From an uncultured Christensenella sp. (GTDB lineage Bacteria; Bacillota; Clostridia; Christensenellales; Borkfalkiaceae), in contig CAJTYL010000012.1 of NCBI GenBank assembly GCA_910583855.1, positions 1 through 52,232 on the forward strand: DNA of 52,232 bases, written 5' to 3'. Below, piece after piece: positions 40,764-48,159 of the stretch (its first letter is position 1; the number at the start of each line of letters is the position of its first letter). Under the pieces are notes generated by a model that was not told the DNA's origin, did not search any database, and worked only from the letters and a program-made list of their open reading frames with translations. Position numbers and translations under genes: made by a program.

Positions 40764-43175
40764 ATGAAAGCACCTTTAAGTTGGCTTAAAGCCTACGTAG
40801 ATATAGACGTTACCGCCGAAGAATTGCAGACAAAGCTTTTTTCCTGCGGGTTTGAAGTTGAAGAGTTAATTGAAGTCGGCAAAGCTATTTCGGGCGTCGT
40901 GGTCGGGGAAGTTATAGAATGCTCGCCTGTCGAGGGTACGCACTTGCACGTCTGCAAAGTTGATTGCGGCGACAAGGGAATATTTCAGATTTGTTGCGGC
41001 GCGGACAACGTTAAAAAGGGAATTAAAGCCCCCTGCGCGTTGGTTGGCGCGACCGTTTACACTACGGCGAAAGACCACGTAACGATTGAAGGCGTGGCGA
41101 CCATTAAAAAGGGTAAGCTGCGCGGAATAGAATCGGACGGTATGCTTTGCTCCGGTGCGGAGCTTGGGCTTAACGGGGATATGTACGAGGGCGCGGAATA
41201 CTGCGGACTTTTGCTTCTGCCGAAAGACAGCGTAAACGGTTCCGATATAAAGCCCATCGTCGGGCTTGACGATTATATCTTTGATATAAGCGTTACGGCA
41301 AACCGCCCAGACTGCCAAAGTATTTTGGGAATTGCGCGGGAGGTTGCCGCCGTTCTTAAAAAGAAATTGAAAGAGCCCGACTACTCCTATACCGCCGTTA
41401 AAGCGGATAAAAAAGATATAAAAATTTGCGACCTTGCGCCTGATTTGTGCCCCCGCTATATCGGGCATTACGTCAAAGACGTAAAGTGCGCACCCTCTCC
41501 CCTGTGGCTTAGACAACGGCTTGCAAAGTGCGGGCTGCGCTCCATTAGCAATATAGTTGACATTACTAACTATATACTTCTCGAATTGGGGCAGCCGATG
41601 CATGCATTCGATTTGAGAACGCTTGCGGGGCACGAGATTAATATAAGAAGAGCAGGCGACGGCGAGAAGATTACCACGTTGGATGAAAACGAGTTCACTC
41701 TTACGCACGATAACCTCGTTATATGCGATAAGGATAAGCCCGTTGCCATTGCGGGCGTTATGGGCGGACTTAACAGCGAGATTGAAAACGACACGACCGA
41801 GGTTATGTTAGAGGCTGCAAAGTTTGCGCGCGACAGCGTAAGAAAGACCGCGCGGGCATTGGGACAGCACACGGACAGCTCCGCACTATTTGAAAAGGGC
41901 GTGAACGAATACACTACGGAACGCGCTATGGCAAGAGCGCTGCACCTTATAGAGGAATTGAAGTGCGGCACAGTTACCGACTTGCACGTGGACGTGAAAA
42001 CCGAAAACTCGCACACCGAAGAAAAGAAAATGACCGTCAGCGTGAAAACGATTAACGCGCTTTTGGGCATCGAAGTGCCAGCAAAGCAAATGGTTGAAAT
42101 TCTTGAAAACCTTAATTTTAAGGTTTCGGTTAAGGGCGACGAAATGCTGATAACCGTGCCCCGCTACCGCGAGGATATAGACGGATACCCCGACATCGCG
42201 GAAGAAATTATCCGCTTCTACGGATACGACAATATCGAAGGTACTTTCCTCCCCTCCGCGGCAATCACGAACGGCGGGTTCACCGAAGAGCAGAAAGCCG
42301 AAAACAGGCTTAAAGACATTTTGGTTGCAAAGGGACTGTACGAAATTTCAACCTACTCATTCTATTCTCAAAAAGATTTGGATATGCTCCACTTCGCGCC
42401 CGATGCAAAGGAGCGCAAAGCGATCAGAATTTTAAACCCTATTACCGAAGATTTATCCATTATGCGCACCACGCTTGCGCCCTCTATGGTGAACGTAATC
42501 GTGAGAAACCTGCGCCGCGGGAATACCGTGGGCAAGCTGTTTGAGCTAAGCAAGGTTTATCTTGCAGACGAGTTGCCCGTGAATGACTTCCCCGAAGAGA
42601 GAGATAAGCTTTCGATAGGCGTTTGGGGCAAATTCGACTTCTTCGATTTAAAGGGAATCGTGGAAAGCGTTGCGGGCGCGTTGAACGTAAAGTTTGAATA
42701 CAAGCCCTGTGAACTCCCCTTCCTGCACCCGGGCATAACGGCAAAGGTCGTTTGCGAAGGCGTTGACGTGGGTTATCTCGGTGTAATTTCACCAAAGGTC
42801 GCGGAAGAGCTTGCATTGGAGCGCACCGTGTACGTTGCGGAGCTCGATTACGAAGAATTAAAGAACCACCGTAAGCCTTTTAAATACGTTCCGCTTTCGA
42901 AGTACGCGGAGGTCACGCGCGATTTGGCGTTGACCTGCAGCGTCGCCACGACTTGCGCGGAGATTGAAAAAGAAATTTACGCGGCTTGCAAGTACGTTTC
43001 GAACGTTAAACTGTTTGACGTATATATCGGCGAACAGATTGAAACGGGCAAAAAGTCAATGGCGTTCACAGTTACTTTCACGCCGAAGGACGAACCCATT
43101 GAAAACAAGATTGACGGCTTCGTAAAAAAGATACTCGCCAATCTGAAATTTAAATTAGATATAACTTTGAGATAA
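40764..43175 (+). CDS. pheT: Phenylalanine-tRNA ligase beta subunit
   Basis: 803 residues. tRNA-binding (EMAP-II-like) domain at about 40-150, B3/B4 editing domain (RYIGHYVKDVKCAPSPLWLR, NIVDITNYILLELGQPMHAFD), B5 domain, and a C-terminal ferredoxin-fold anticodon-binding domain (PLSKYAEVTRDLALTC...FDVYIGEQIETGKKSMAFTV). AAAGGAG upstream; 38 nt after pheS and under the same T-box. Confidence 0.97.
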   Translation: MKAPLSWLKAYVDIDVTAEELQTKLFSCGFEVEELIEVGKAISGVVVGEVIECSPVEGTHLHVCKVDCGDKGIFQICCGADNVKKGIKAPCALVGATVYTTAKDHVTIEGVATIKKGKLRGIESDGMLCSGAELGLNGDMYEGAEYCGLLLLPKDSVNGSDIKPIVGLDDYIFDISVTANRPDCQSILGIAREVAAVLKKKLKEPDYSYTAVKADKKDIKICDLAPDLCPRYIGHYVKDVKCAPSPLWLRQRLAKCGLRSISNIVDITNYILLELGQPMHAFDLRTLAGHEINIRRAGDGEKITTLDENEFTLTHDNLVICDKDKPVAIAGVMGGLNSEIENDTTEVMLEAAKFARDSVRKTARALGQHTDSSALFEKGVNEYTTERAMARALHLIEELKCGTVTDLHVDVKTENSHTEEKKMTVSVKTINALLGIEVPAKQMVEILENLNFKVSVKGDEMLITVPRYREDIDGYPDIAEEIIRFYGYDNIEGTFLPSAAITNGGFTEEQKAENRLKDILVAKGLYEISTYSFYSQKDLDMLHFAPDAKERKAIRILNPITEDLSIMRTTLAPSMVNVIVRNLRRGNTVGKLFELSKVYLADELPVNDFPEERDKLSIGVWGKFDFFDLKGIVESVAGALNVKFEYKPCELPFLHPGITAKVVCEGVDVGYLGVISPKVAEELALERTVYVAELDYEELKNHRKPFKYVPLSKYAEVTRDLALTCSVATTCAEIEKEIYAACKYVSNVKLFDVYIGEQIETGKKSMAFTVTFTPKDEPIENKIDGFVKKILANLKFKLDITLR

Positions 43176-43182
43176 GTAAAAG

Positions 43183-43213
43183 CACCCCGCGGCGCAACGC
43201 CGCGGGGTGTTTA
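43183..43213. terminator. Terminator of pheST
   Basis: CACCCCGCGGCG (43183-43194), loop CAA, CGCCGCGGGGTG (43198-43209), then TTTAA. Confidence 0.85.
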
Positions 43214-43471
43214 ATCAATAATCGATTCGGCGGCAAGAGCTAAGCCGAGTTTAAAGCCTTCTTTATAAGATTGTCTTACCACCTCAGCTTCCTGATAGCT
43301 CTCGTATTCCGCCATTTCTTCATACTGCTGTTTTTGCTTTTCGTTAAGGCTTGGATAAAATTCCTCGTATATTTTTAAGCACTTTGCCGCCAGACGCTTC
43401 CACTCTTCCGTTACGGATATATTTTGACTATTGGCTTTTCCGTAATAAATTTTTTCAATCGCCGATTTCAT
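43211..43471 (-). CDS. DUF6809-like small protein
   Basis: 86 residues from the ATG at 43471 (GAGAGG 7 nt upstream). The pattern MKSAIEKIYYGK, a central Glu/Lys-rich coiled-coil stretch and the ending ESYQEAEVVRQSYKEGFKLGLALAAE fit the DUF6809 family common in Clostridia and mobile elements. Function unknown. It is divergent from a small XRE gene, and an operator-like sequence lies in its promoter spacer. Confidence 0.75.
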   Translation of the reverse strand: MKSAIEKIYYGKANSQNISVTEEWKRLAAKCLKIYEEFYPSLNEKQKQQYEEMAEYESYQEAEVVRQSYKEGFKLGLALAAESIID

Positions 43472-43493
43472 AAGTTTACCTCTCAACACAAAT

Positions 43494-43523
43494 ATAATAA
43501 CACTAACGAATGTGAGTAGTCAA
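43494..43523 (-). promoter_or_regulatory. Promoter of the DUF6809 gene with operator in the spacer
   Basis: Minus strand TTGACT (43523-43518) and TATTAT (43499-43494), 18-bp spacer. The spacer holds ACTCACATTCGTTAGTG, a near copy (inverted) of ACTCACGTTTGTGA at 43531-43544. Confidence 0.65.
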
Positions 43524-43529
43524 GCATTT

Positions 43530-43544
43530 TACTCACGTTTGTGA
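43530..43544. promoter_or_regulatory. Second XRE operator copy
   Basis: TACTCACGTTTGTGA contains the dyad TCAC-GTTT-GTGA, directly before the -10-like TTAAAT of the XRE gene. The inverted partner in 43501-43518 reads TACTCACATTCGTTAGTG. Paired sites between divergent genes suggest repression of both. Confidence 0.55.
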
Positions 43545-43556
43545 TTAAATATTGTT

Positions 43557-43760
43557 ATGGACAAATTTATAGAACGGCTAAAAGAATTGAGATTGGAAAA
43601 AGGATTATCGCAGGCACAGCTTGCAAAAGCTACGGGGATAAGCACGGGCGCGATAGGTTTTTGGGAAACAGGCGAAAGAGTGCCAAACGCGCTTGCGATA
43701 ATTACTCTTTCAAAATTTTTCGGTGTGTCCTCCGATTATTTATTAGGGTTGGAAGATTAG
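43557..43760 (+). CDS. Small XRE-family HTH regulator
   Basis: 67 residues, one HTH (FIERLKELRLEKGLSQAQLAKATGISTGAIGFWETGERVP) ending SSDYLLGLED. No Shine-Dalgarno; a -10-like TTAAAT ends 6 nt before the ATG, so the mRNA may be leaderless. It faces the DUF6809 gene across two operator-like sequences, the same plan as the regulator at 26660. Confidence 0.85.
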   Translation: MDKFIERLKELRLEKGLSQAQLAKATGISTGAIGFWETGERVPNALAIITLSKFFGVSSDYLLGLED

Positions 43761-43786
43761 ATTCTTCGGCTACGCTCAGAATGACA
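43759..43786. repeat. Dispersed repeat AGATTCTTCG...AATGACA, copy 1
   Basis: Begins AGATTCTTCGGCTACGCTCA and ends GAATGACA; a related copy (AGATTCTTC..CGGAATGACA) is at 45374-45400 in the same orientation. Such sequences are common as dispersed repeats in gut Firmicutes and generate spurious frames. Confidence 0.65.
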
Positions 43787-43819
43787 AAGTATCGGCGTAA
43801 ATCAGCCGATATTTTGTCA
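43787..43819. terminator. Convergent terminator between xre and yunB
   Basis: AAAGTATCGGC pairs with GCCGATATTTT (one mismatch) around GTAAATCA; T/A-rich on both sides. Confidence 0.65.
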
Positions 43820-44488
43820 ATTTTTAGGAACTAATAGTCCGTCGGAGCCTATGAGAGAGGCTTGCAGGTAGGTATCGGGGATTTTGCCCGTTATTACGCT
43901 TTCGCAGATAAGCACTTCTATGGTTGAGGCAAGGTTCGTCGATTTGGACGGTAAAATAATGGAAATGTCCGAGACGATTTCAAGGTATAAAGAGTGTTTG
44001 GTCTGGTTTATGCCCGCGTCCGTGAACTTGGAAACGAAACGGCACTCCACGTTGGAAATGGGGATAATTTTGATATTTATTTTAGTACCGAAGCCCGCCA
44101 ACGCCTCTATGCCCGTGAGCGCGCCTAACGGGACCTGTATGCCTTCCGCGCTCATCTTGGTCAGATTTTCCTGAGACAGATATGCCGTGTCCCTTGCTAT
44201 TCTGTTGATTTTCAGACTGTCCGTGGTTATGGAAGTGACGTTGCCGTCCGCGTCGCGCTCGATTGCGATTAAGTCGTCGTAGCGGTTTACGTCGTTCAGA
44301 GTATAGTAAATGGCGTCGTTGACGGCAACGGTAGTTATGGAGCGGATGGTTGCCTCGCTTATGGAAATGAGGACGCGCGTAACGTTGCGTTGGAAGTACA
44401 AAAGCACCCCCACCACCAAAATACACAGTATTAAAAGGAGAATTTTAAATCGCCTGAATTTTTTGTTGGAACGAAGTTTGCGCGCCAT
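43817..44488 (-). CDS. yunB: Sporulation protein YunB family
   Basis: 223 residues. One N-terminal membrane helix after a basic start (KILLLILCILVVGVLLYF), then the YunB-type domain with AVNDAIYYTL, ITTDSLKINRIA and LGALTGIEALAGFGTKINIKIIP. A mother-cell sporulation protein in Bacillus; exact function unknown. Its place beside spoVAE supports the assignment. Confidence 0.88.
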   Translation of the reverse strand: MARKLRSNKKFRRFKILLLILCILVVGVLLYFQRNVTRVLISISEATIRSITTVAVNDAIYYTLNDVNRYDDLIAIERDADGNVTSITTDSLKINRIARDTAYLSQENLTKMSAEGIQVPLGALTGIEALAGFGTKINIKIIPISNVECRFVSKFTDAGINQTKHSLYLEIVSDISIILPSKSTNLASTIEVLICESVITGKIPDTYLQASLIGSDGLLVPKN

Positions 44489-44519
44489 ACTTTATTGTAT
44501 GGCGCGCTTTCGGCGTTTA

Positions 44520-44909
44520 TTAATTGGGTTTTGTTCTTGATTTGAATATTATAGCCATTATGAATGCAAAGACGACGGCGGCGGTTACTCCCGCGCTGGC
44601 GGCGGCGAGCGAGCCTGTTATCGCGCCGAAAAAGCCCTTCTCCGCTCCCCTTATCGCGCCGTTTGCAAGCAGATAGCCGAAACCCGAAATGGGAACGGTT
44701 GCGCCCGCGCCCGCAAATTCGACGAGAGGCTGGTACACTCCGACGGCGGTCAACACCACGCCCGCAAGCATAAAGTAAACGAGAATCTTACCTGCGGTGA
44801 GGTCGGTGAAGTTTATTATAATCTGCGCTATAAGGCAGATGCCGCCGCCGACAGCAAACGCCTTTAAGAACTGTAAAAATATAGTTAGCATTTCGTTTCC
44901 GATATCCAT
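44520..44909 (-). CDS. spoVAE: Stage V sporulation protein AE
   Basis: 129 residues, four hydrophobic segments, with the signatures FLKAFAVGGGICLIAQIIIN and GAGATVPISGFGYLLANGAI RGAEKGFFGAITGSLAA. Part of the SpoVA channel that carries dipicolinic acid across the inner spore membrane. AGAGG upstream. One nt after the spoVAD stop, so the two belong to one operon. Confidence 0.93.
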   Translation of the reverse strand: MDIGNEMLTIFLQFLKAFAVGGGICLIAQIIINFTDLTAGKILVYFMLAGVVLTAVGVYQPLVEFAGAGATVPISGFGYLLANGAIRGAEKGFFGAITGSLAAASAGVTAAVVFAFIMAIIFKSRTKPN

Positions 44910-44910
44910 A

Positions 44911-45306
44911 TTACACCTCTAACTGCACGGCGTGGCTTATGCAGGGAATACTTTCGCCCTGTCCCGAAGATACGGTTGAAAGTAGCGCGCCCGTCGCCGC
45001 AAACAGTACGCGTTTATACAGCCCCGCGTTCATCTTCGTAAGAATATAGGAGTTTAAAACGCTTGCCGAACAGCCCGCGCCGCTTCCGCCCTGAAATTCT
45101 TTTTCGATAACCTTATAGACAATTTCGCCGCAATCGACGTGCCGTGAGGATATGTCGTAACCCTTTTCCCAACATAAATCCTTTACGATACGGCTGCCGA
45201 GCGCGCCCAAGTCGCCCGTTAAAATCATATCGTAGTCGGTCGGGTCGGTATCCGTGTCCTTTAAGTGCTGCATTATGGTGTCTGCCGCGGCGGGGGCGGT
45301 TGTCAA
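44911..45306 (-). pseudogene. spoVAD: SpoVAD, C-terminal fragment only (interrupted gene)
   Basis: About 131 residues, beginning at the conserved APAAADTI segment and continuing TGDLGALGSRIVKDL, GGSGAGCSASVLNSYILTKM and the C-terminal end. Intact SpoVAD is about 335 residues, so roughly 200 N-terminal residues are missing. Upstream of APAAADTI the frame turns into unrelated sequence (..KPYGVLLTT), and a serine recombinase gene starts 114 nt away. SpoVAD is the DPA-binding subunit needed for DPA uptake into the spore. The break is clean and in frame, as expected at a recombination site. Confidence 0.88.
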
Positions 45307-45373
45307 TAAAACACCATAAGGTTTTTAAAAAATAAAACTCCCCCTCAGCTACTTTGTGACGGCTGTCTGAAAG

Positions 45374-45400
45374 AGATTCTTCAATGCGTTCGGAATGACA
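45374..45400. repeat. Dispersed repeat AGATTCTTC...AATGACA, copy 2
   Basis: Related to 43759-43786, same orientation. It lies between the recombinase stop codon and the spoVAD break, preceded by CCCCCTCAGCTACTTTGTGA, also typical of these dispersed repeats. Confidence 0.6.
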
Positions 45401-45419
45401 ATAAGGTGCATAAAAATTA

Positions 45420-47111
45420 TTACGCCGTTTCGGTAGACGACGATTTAGCTTTGTGGGTTTCGATATATTCGGACGCGGCAAGGAAGGCGTCCTTACACTT
45501 TAAGTGAATTTCTATCTCCCCGCCCTCGTGGACGTAAATATTTTCGACGAGCTCGGTTAAAATATCGCGGGTCAGCTCTTTAAGCCCGCCGTACTTTTTG
45601 AAGGTTGCGACGAATTCATTATTGCCGTCGACCCCGCTTGCAAAATTGCGCATTTCTTCCTTTATACGCGCAATTTCACGCTCGGCGCGTTTGGAAGAAT
45701 TTTCATACTTCTCTTTTAAGGCGAAGTACTGCTCCCGCGTTATTATACCGCTTTTATAATCTGGATACAAATCAACAAGAATTTTTTGCGCCTTTGCGAG
45801 CTCGCTTTGACCGGCAACCAGCTCCGACGAAAGACGTTTCGACCTCGTGCCGCCCTTTTGAACCCTGTTAATTTTCTCTATAAGTCTGTCGAAGTCCACG
45901 GCAAGCGCGATATATTTATTTAAGGTTGTTAATACTGCGTCTTCGAGAACCTCCGCGCGGATTGCATGCTTGGTGCAAAGCGTACTGTGCATTTTGCGGT
46001 AGGTCGAGCAAACATAGTATTCGTAAGTTTTATTCGGCTGCTTTACCGTGCGCTTTTGCATTGCCCTGCCGCAGTCGGCGCACTTTAAAAAGCCCGCAAA
46101 GGTTGAAAGCTTGCCCGTCTTTTCTTTAGGCGACGTGCGGGTATCGCGCTTTAGAAGAGATTGAACCTTTTCAAAATCTTCGTTTGAAATTATGGGCGCA
46201 TGCGTACCCTTTACGGTGATTCTGTTTTGCTTTTCAACCTGCTTCGCGACGTGGATTTTGTAGCTTATAACTTCGTTTTTCTTCTGCACCAGGTTGCCTA
46301 TATAGACCTCGTTGGTTAGTATACGCCTTACAGTTGAATCCGTCCAGGCGCCCACGTTATTACACGCAGTATTGCGACGGCAGTTGAGCCCTTTACCCGC
46401 TTTGTATTCGGAAGGGTTGGGCACGCCGCGCTCGTTCAGCGCTCGCGTAACGCCTATCACGCTGTAACCGGACAAAAATTTTTCGTAAATAAACCGAACC
46501 GTTTCGGCGGCATCACCGTCGACAACGAGCCTGTTATGGTCGTTTTCGTCCTTTTTATAGCCGTAGGCGGCGAAAGAACCTATAAACTTGCCCTGTCTGC
46601 GGCGGATATCGAGTGCGCTGCGAACCTTAACGGAGATGTCGCGGCAATACTCGTCGTTGATAATATTCTTGAACGGTACGATGACATTATTCATAGTGGA
46701 CGGCTGGGCAAAGCTGTCTATGCCGTCGTTTACAGCGATAAAGCGCAACTTAAACGTGGGGAAAACTACCTCTAAATACTTGCCTGATTCAACATAGTTT
46801 CTTCCAAAACGCGATAAGTCCTTGACTATCACACAGTTGATTTTTTTGCTTGCAGCATCCGCAAGCATACGCTGAAATGCGGGACGGTCGAAGTCCGTTC
46901 CGCTGTAGCCGTCGTCGATATAAAAGTCGGTTAAATTTATTTCGGGATTGTCTGAAATAAAGCGTTGTAAAATAGCCTTCTGGGAGGCTACGCTTTCGCT
47001 TTCGGGCTTGTCGCCGTCCTCCCTAGAAAGTCTTATATAGAGCCCTGCCTGCCATATATTAGCGACGGGCGCGACGGCTTGCACGCTTAAATACTTGCTT
47101 GTTCTTGACAT
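45420..47111 (-). CDS. Large serine recombinase
   Basis: 563 residues from the ATG at 47111 (AAGGTG 6 nt upstream; the longer frame to 47159 lacks a ribosome site). Resolvase domain with catalytic Ser in LYIRLSRED, QKAILQRFI, DGYSGTDFDRPAFQRML and DLSRFGRNY; Recombinase domain (GVTRALNERGVPNPSEYKAG); zinc ribbon CADCGRAM...YYVCSTYRKMHSTLC; a coiled coil and a C-terminal tail. Large serine recombinases integrate or excise DNA between attP and attB in a directional way. The gene lies at the end of the sequence that interrupts spoVAD, as an integrase gene normally does. Confidence 0.93.
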   Translation of the reverse strand: MSRTSKYLSVQAVAPVANIWQAGLYIRLSREDGDKPESESVASQKAILQRFISDNPEINLTDFYIDDGYSGTDFDRPAFQRMLADAASKKINCVIVKDLSRFGRNYVESGKYLEVVFPTFKLRFIAVNDGIDSFAQPSTMNNVIVPFKNIINDEYCRDISVKVRSALDIRRRQGKFIGSFAAYGYKKDENDHNRLVVDGDAAETVRFIYEKFLSGYSVIGVTRALNERGVPNPSEYKAGKGLNCRRNTACNNVGAWTDSTVRRILTNEVYIGNLVQKKNEVISYKIHVAKQVEKQNRITVKGTHAPIISNEDFEKVQSLLKRDTRTSPKEKTGKLSTFAGFLKCADCGRAMQKRTVKQPNKTYEYYVCSTYRKMHSTLCTKHAIRAEVLEDAVLTTLNKYIALAVDFDRLIEKINRVQKGGTRSKRLSSELVAGQSELAKAQKILVDLYPDYKSGIITREQYFALKEKYENSSKRAEREIARIKEEMRNFASGVDGNNEFVATFKKYGGLKELTRDILTELVENIYVHEGGEIEIHLKCKDAFLAASEYIETHKAKSSSTETA

Positions 47112-47207
47112 ATGTACACCTTGAAAAGCCGTTTTGAAAACGGCTTGAAGGCGATGCACTTTAACGCAATTTTATTTTATAAGAATTTTTTAATAACCGC
47201 AACAATT

Positions 47208-47417
47208 TCAGTTAAATCTGCGAATGGCAATATTTACCAACAGGTTCTCGATTGCGGGGGCGTCCGCTTTATCCGAAAATACGACCTTGACGGGTGTTGC
47301 CTTTACGCGGAAGCAATACGGATTTTTTACGGTTTTAATAAACTCGAAAACCCGTTCAGGTACGGCGGAGGCGGTTATTTCCAAAGCGGAAATATCGATA
47401 AGCTCTTTGTTTGACAT
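47208..47417 (-). CDS. Small DUF6870-like protein upstream of the recombinase
   Basis: 69 residues: MSNKELIDISALEITASAVP, then ERVFEFIKTVKNPYCFRVKA and a short C-terminal strand/helix (KVVFSDKADAPAIENLL). The IKTVKNPYCFR pattern is like that of small DUF6870-type proteins that stand next to recombinases in Firmicutes mobile elements. Weak ribosome site. A directionality-factor role is possible but not shown. Confidence 0.6.
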   Translation of the reverse strand: MSNKELIDISALEITASAVPERVFEFIKTVKNPYCFRVKATPVKVVFSDKADAPAIENLLVNIAIRRFN

Positions 47418-47464
47418 ATTTCGGTTTTTCCCGTTTGGGAATATTTTTAAACCGAACGATAAAT

Positions 47465-47488
47465 GGCGGAGGGCAAAAGCCCGCCGCC
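47465..47488 (-). terminator. Hairpin after gmhA
   Basis: GGCGGAGGGC, loop AAAA, GCCCGCCGCC with one mismatch. Poor T-run on the minus strand, so the terminator call is tentative. Confidence 0.4.
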
Positions 47489-47512
47489 ACGATTGGAACG
47501 TATTTATTTTTA

Positions 47513-48157
47513 TTAGCCGAAGAAACGCTCTTCAAGCATTAAACAAAGCGTATGATACACAGGCAAATGCAGCTCCTGTATCATATAGGTTTCGGTTGAA
47601 GGAACTTTGATAGCGACGTCGGATACGGTTGCAAGCTCGCCGCCCTTTGCGCCCGTAAGGCCTATAACCTTTAAGCCCATAGCGCGCGCAACTACGGTTG
47701 CGTTCATAACGTTTTTGGAATTGCCCGAAGTGGATATGCCGAGAAGCACGTCTCCCGACTTGCCGTAGCCGTATACCTGCTGGGCGTAGGTGAGAAGCCC
47801 GCCGACGGCAACGTCGTTGATAAACGCGGTATTGAGCGCCTGATGTCCGTCAAGCGCGATTGCAGGCAAACCGCCTTGAAGGTTTTCGGCAAGCTCCGCC
47901 CCTCTTACTCCGTCGACTGCTTTCAGCTTTTCGGAGAACTGCTCGGAGCATTTGCGTTTTAGCTTGAAACCCTTCATAAGCTCGCCAACGATATGCTCGG
48001 CGTCGGCGCAGCTTCCGCCGTTGCCCGCGACGAGCAGCTTGTTGCCGTTTTTAAAACATTCTTCAAGAATTTTATACGCGTTTTCTATATCGCCCCTACA
48101 TACGCCGAGCGAAGGATAGCGTTCAATAAGCAAATCAATATGCTTTCGTAATTCCAT
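47513..48157 (-). CDS. gmhA: Sedoheptulose 7-phosphate isomerase
   Basis: 214 residues from the ATG at 48157 (GGGAG 6 nt upstream). SIS domain with GNGGSCADAEHIVGELMKGF and GISTSGNSKNVMNA, and the C-terminal ETYMIQELHLPVYHTLCLMLE typical of GmhA. It forms D-glycero-D-manno-heptose 7-phosphate, the first step of the heptose pathway. Downstream of the hddC-gmhB fusion with a 2-nt gap. Confidence 0.93.
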   Translation of the reverse strand: MELRKHIDLLIERYPSLGVCRGDIENAYKILEECFKNGNKLLVAGNGGSCADAEHIVGELMKGFKLKRKCSEQFSEKLKAVDGVRGAELAENLQGGLPAIALDGHQALNTAFINDVAVGGLLTYAQQVYGYGKSGDVLLGISTSGNSKNVMNATVVARAMGLKVIGLTGAKGGELATVSDVAIKVPSTETYMIQELHLPVYHTLCLMLEERFFG

Positions 48158-48159
48158 AA

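Noticed and set aside
43541..43834. 97-codon frame on the plus strand ending in a LDSSATLRMT-type sequence
   Set aside because: It overlaps the real XRE gene in another frame and reads through the dispersed repeat, a known source of spurious proteins.
45113..45481. 122-codon minus-strand frame with CHSERIEESL
   Set aside because: Spurious translation of the dispersed repeat plus out-of-frame spoVAD; no coding support.
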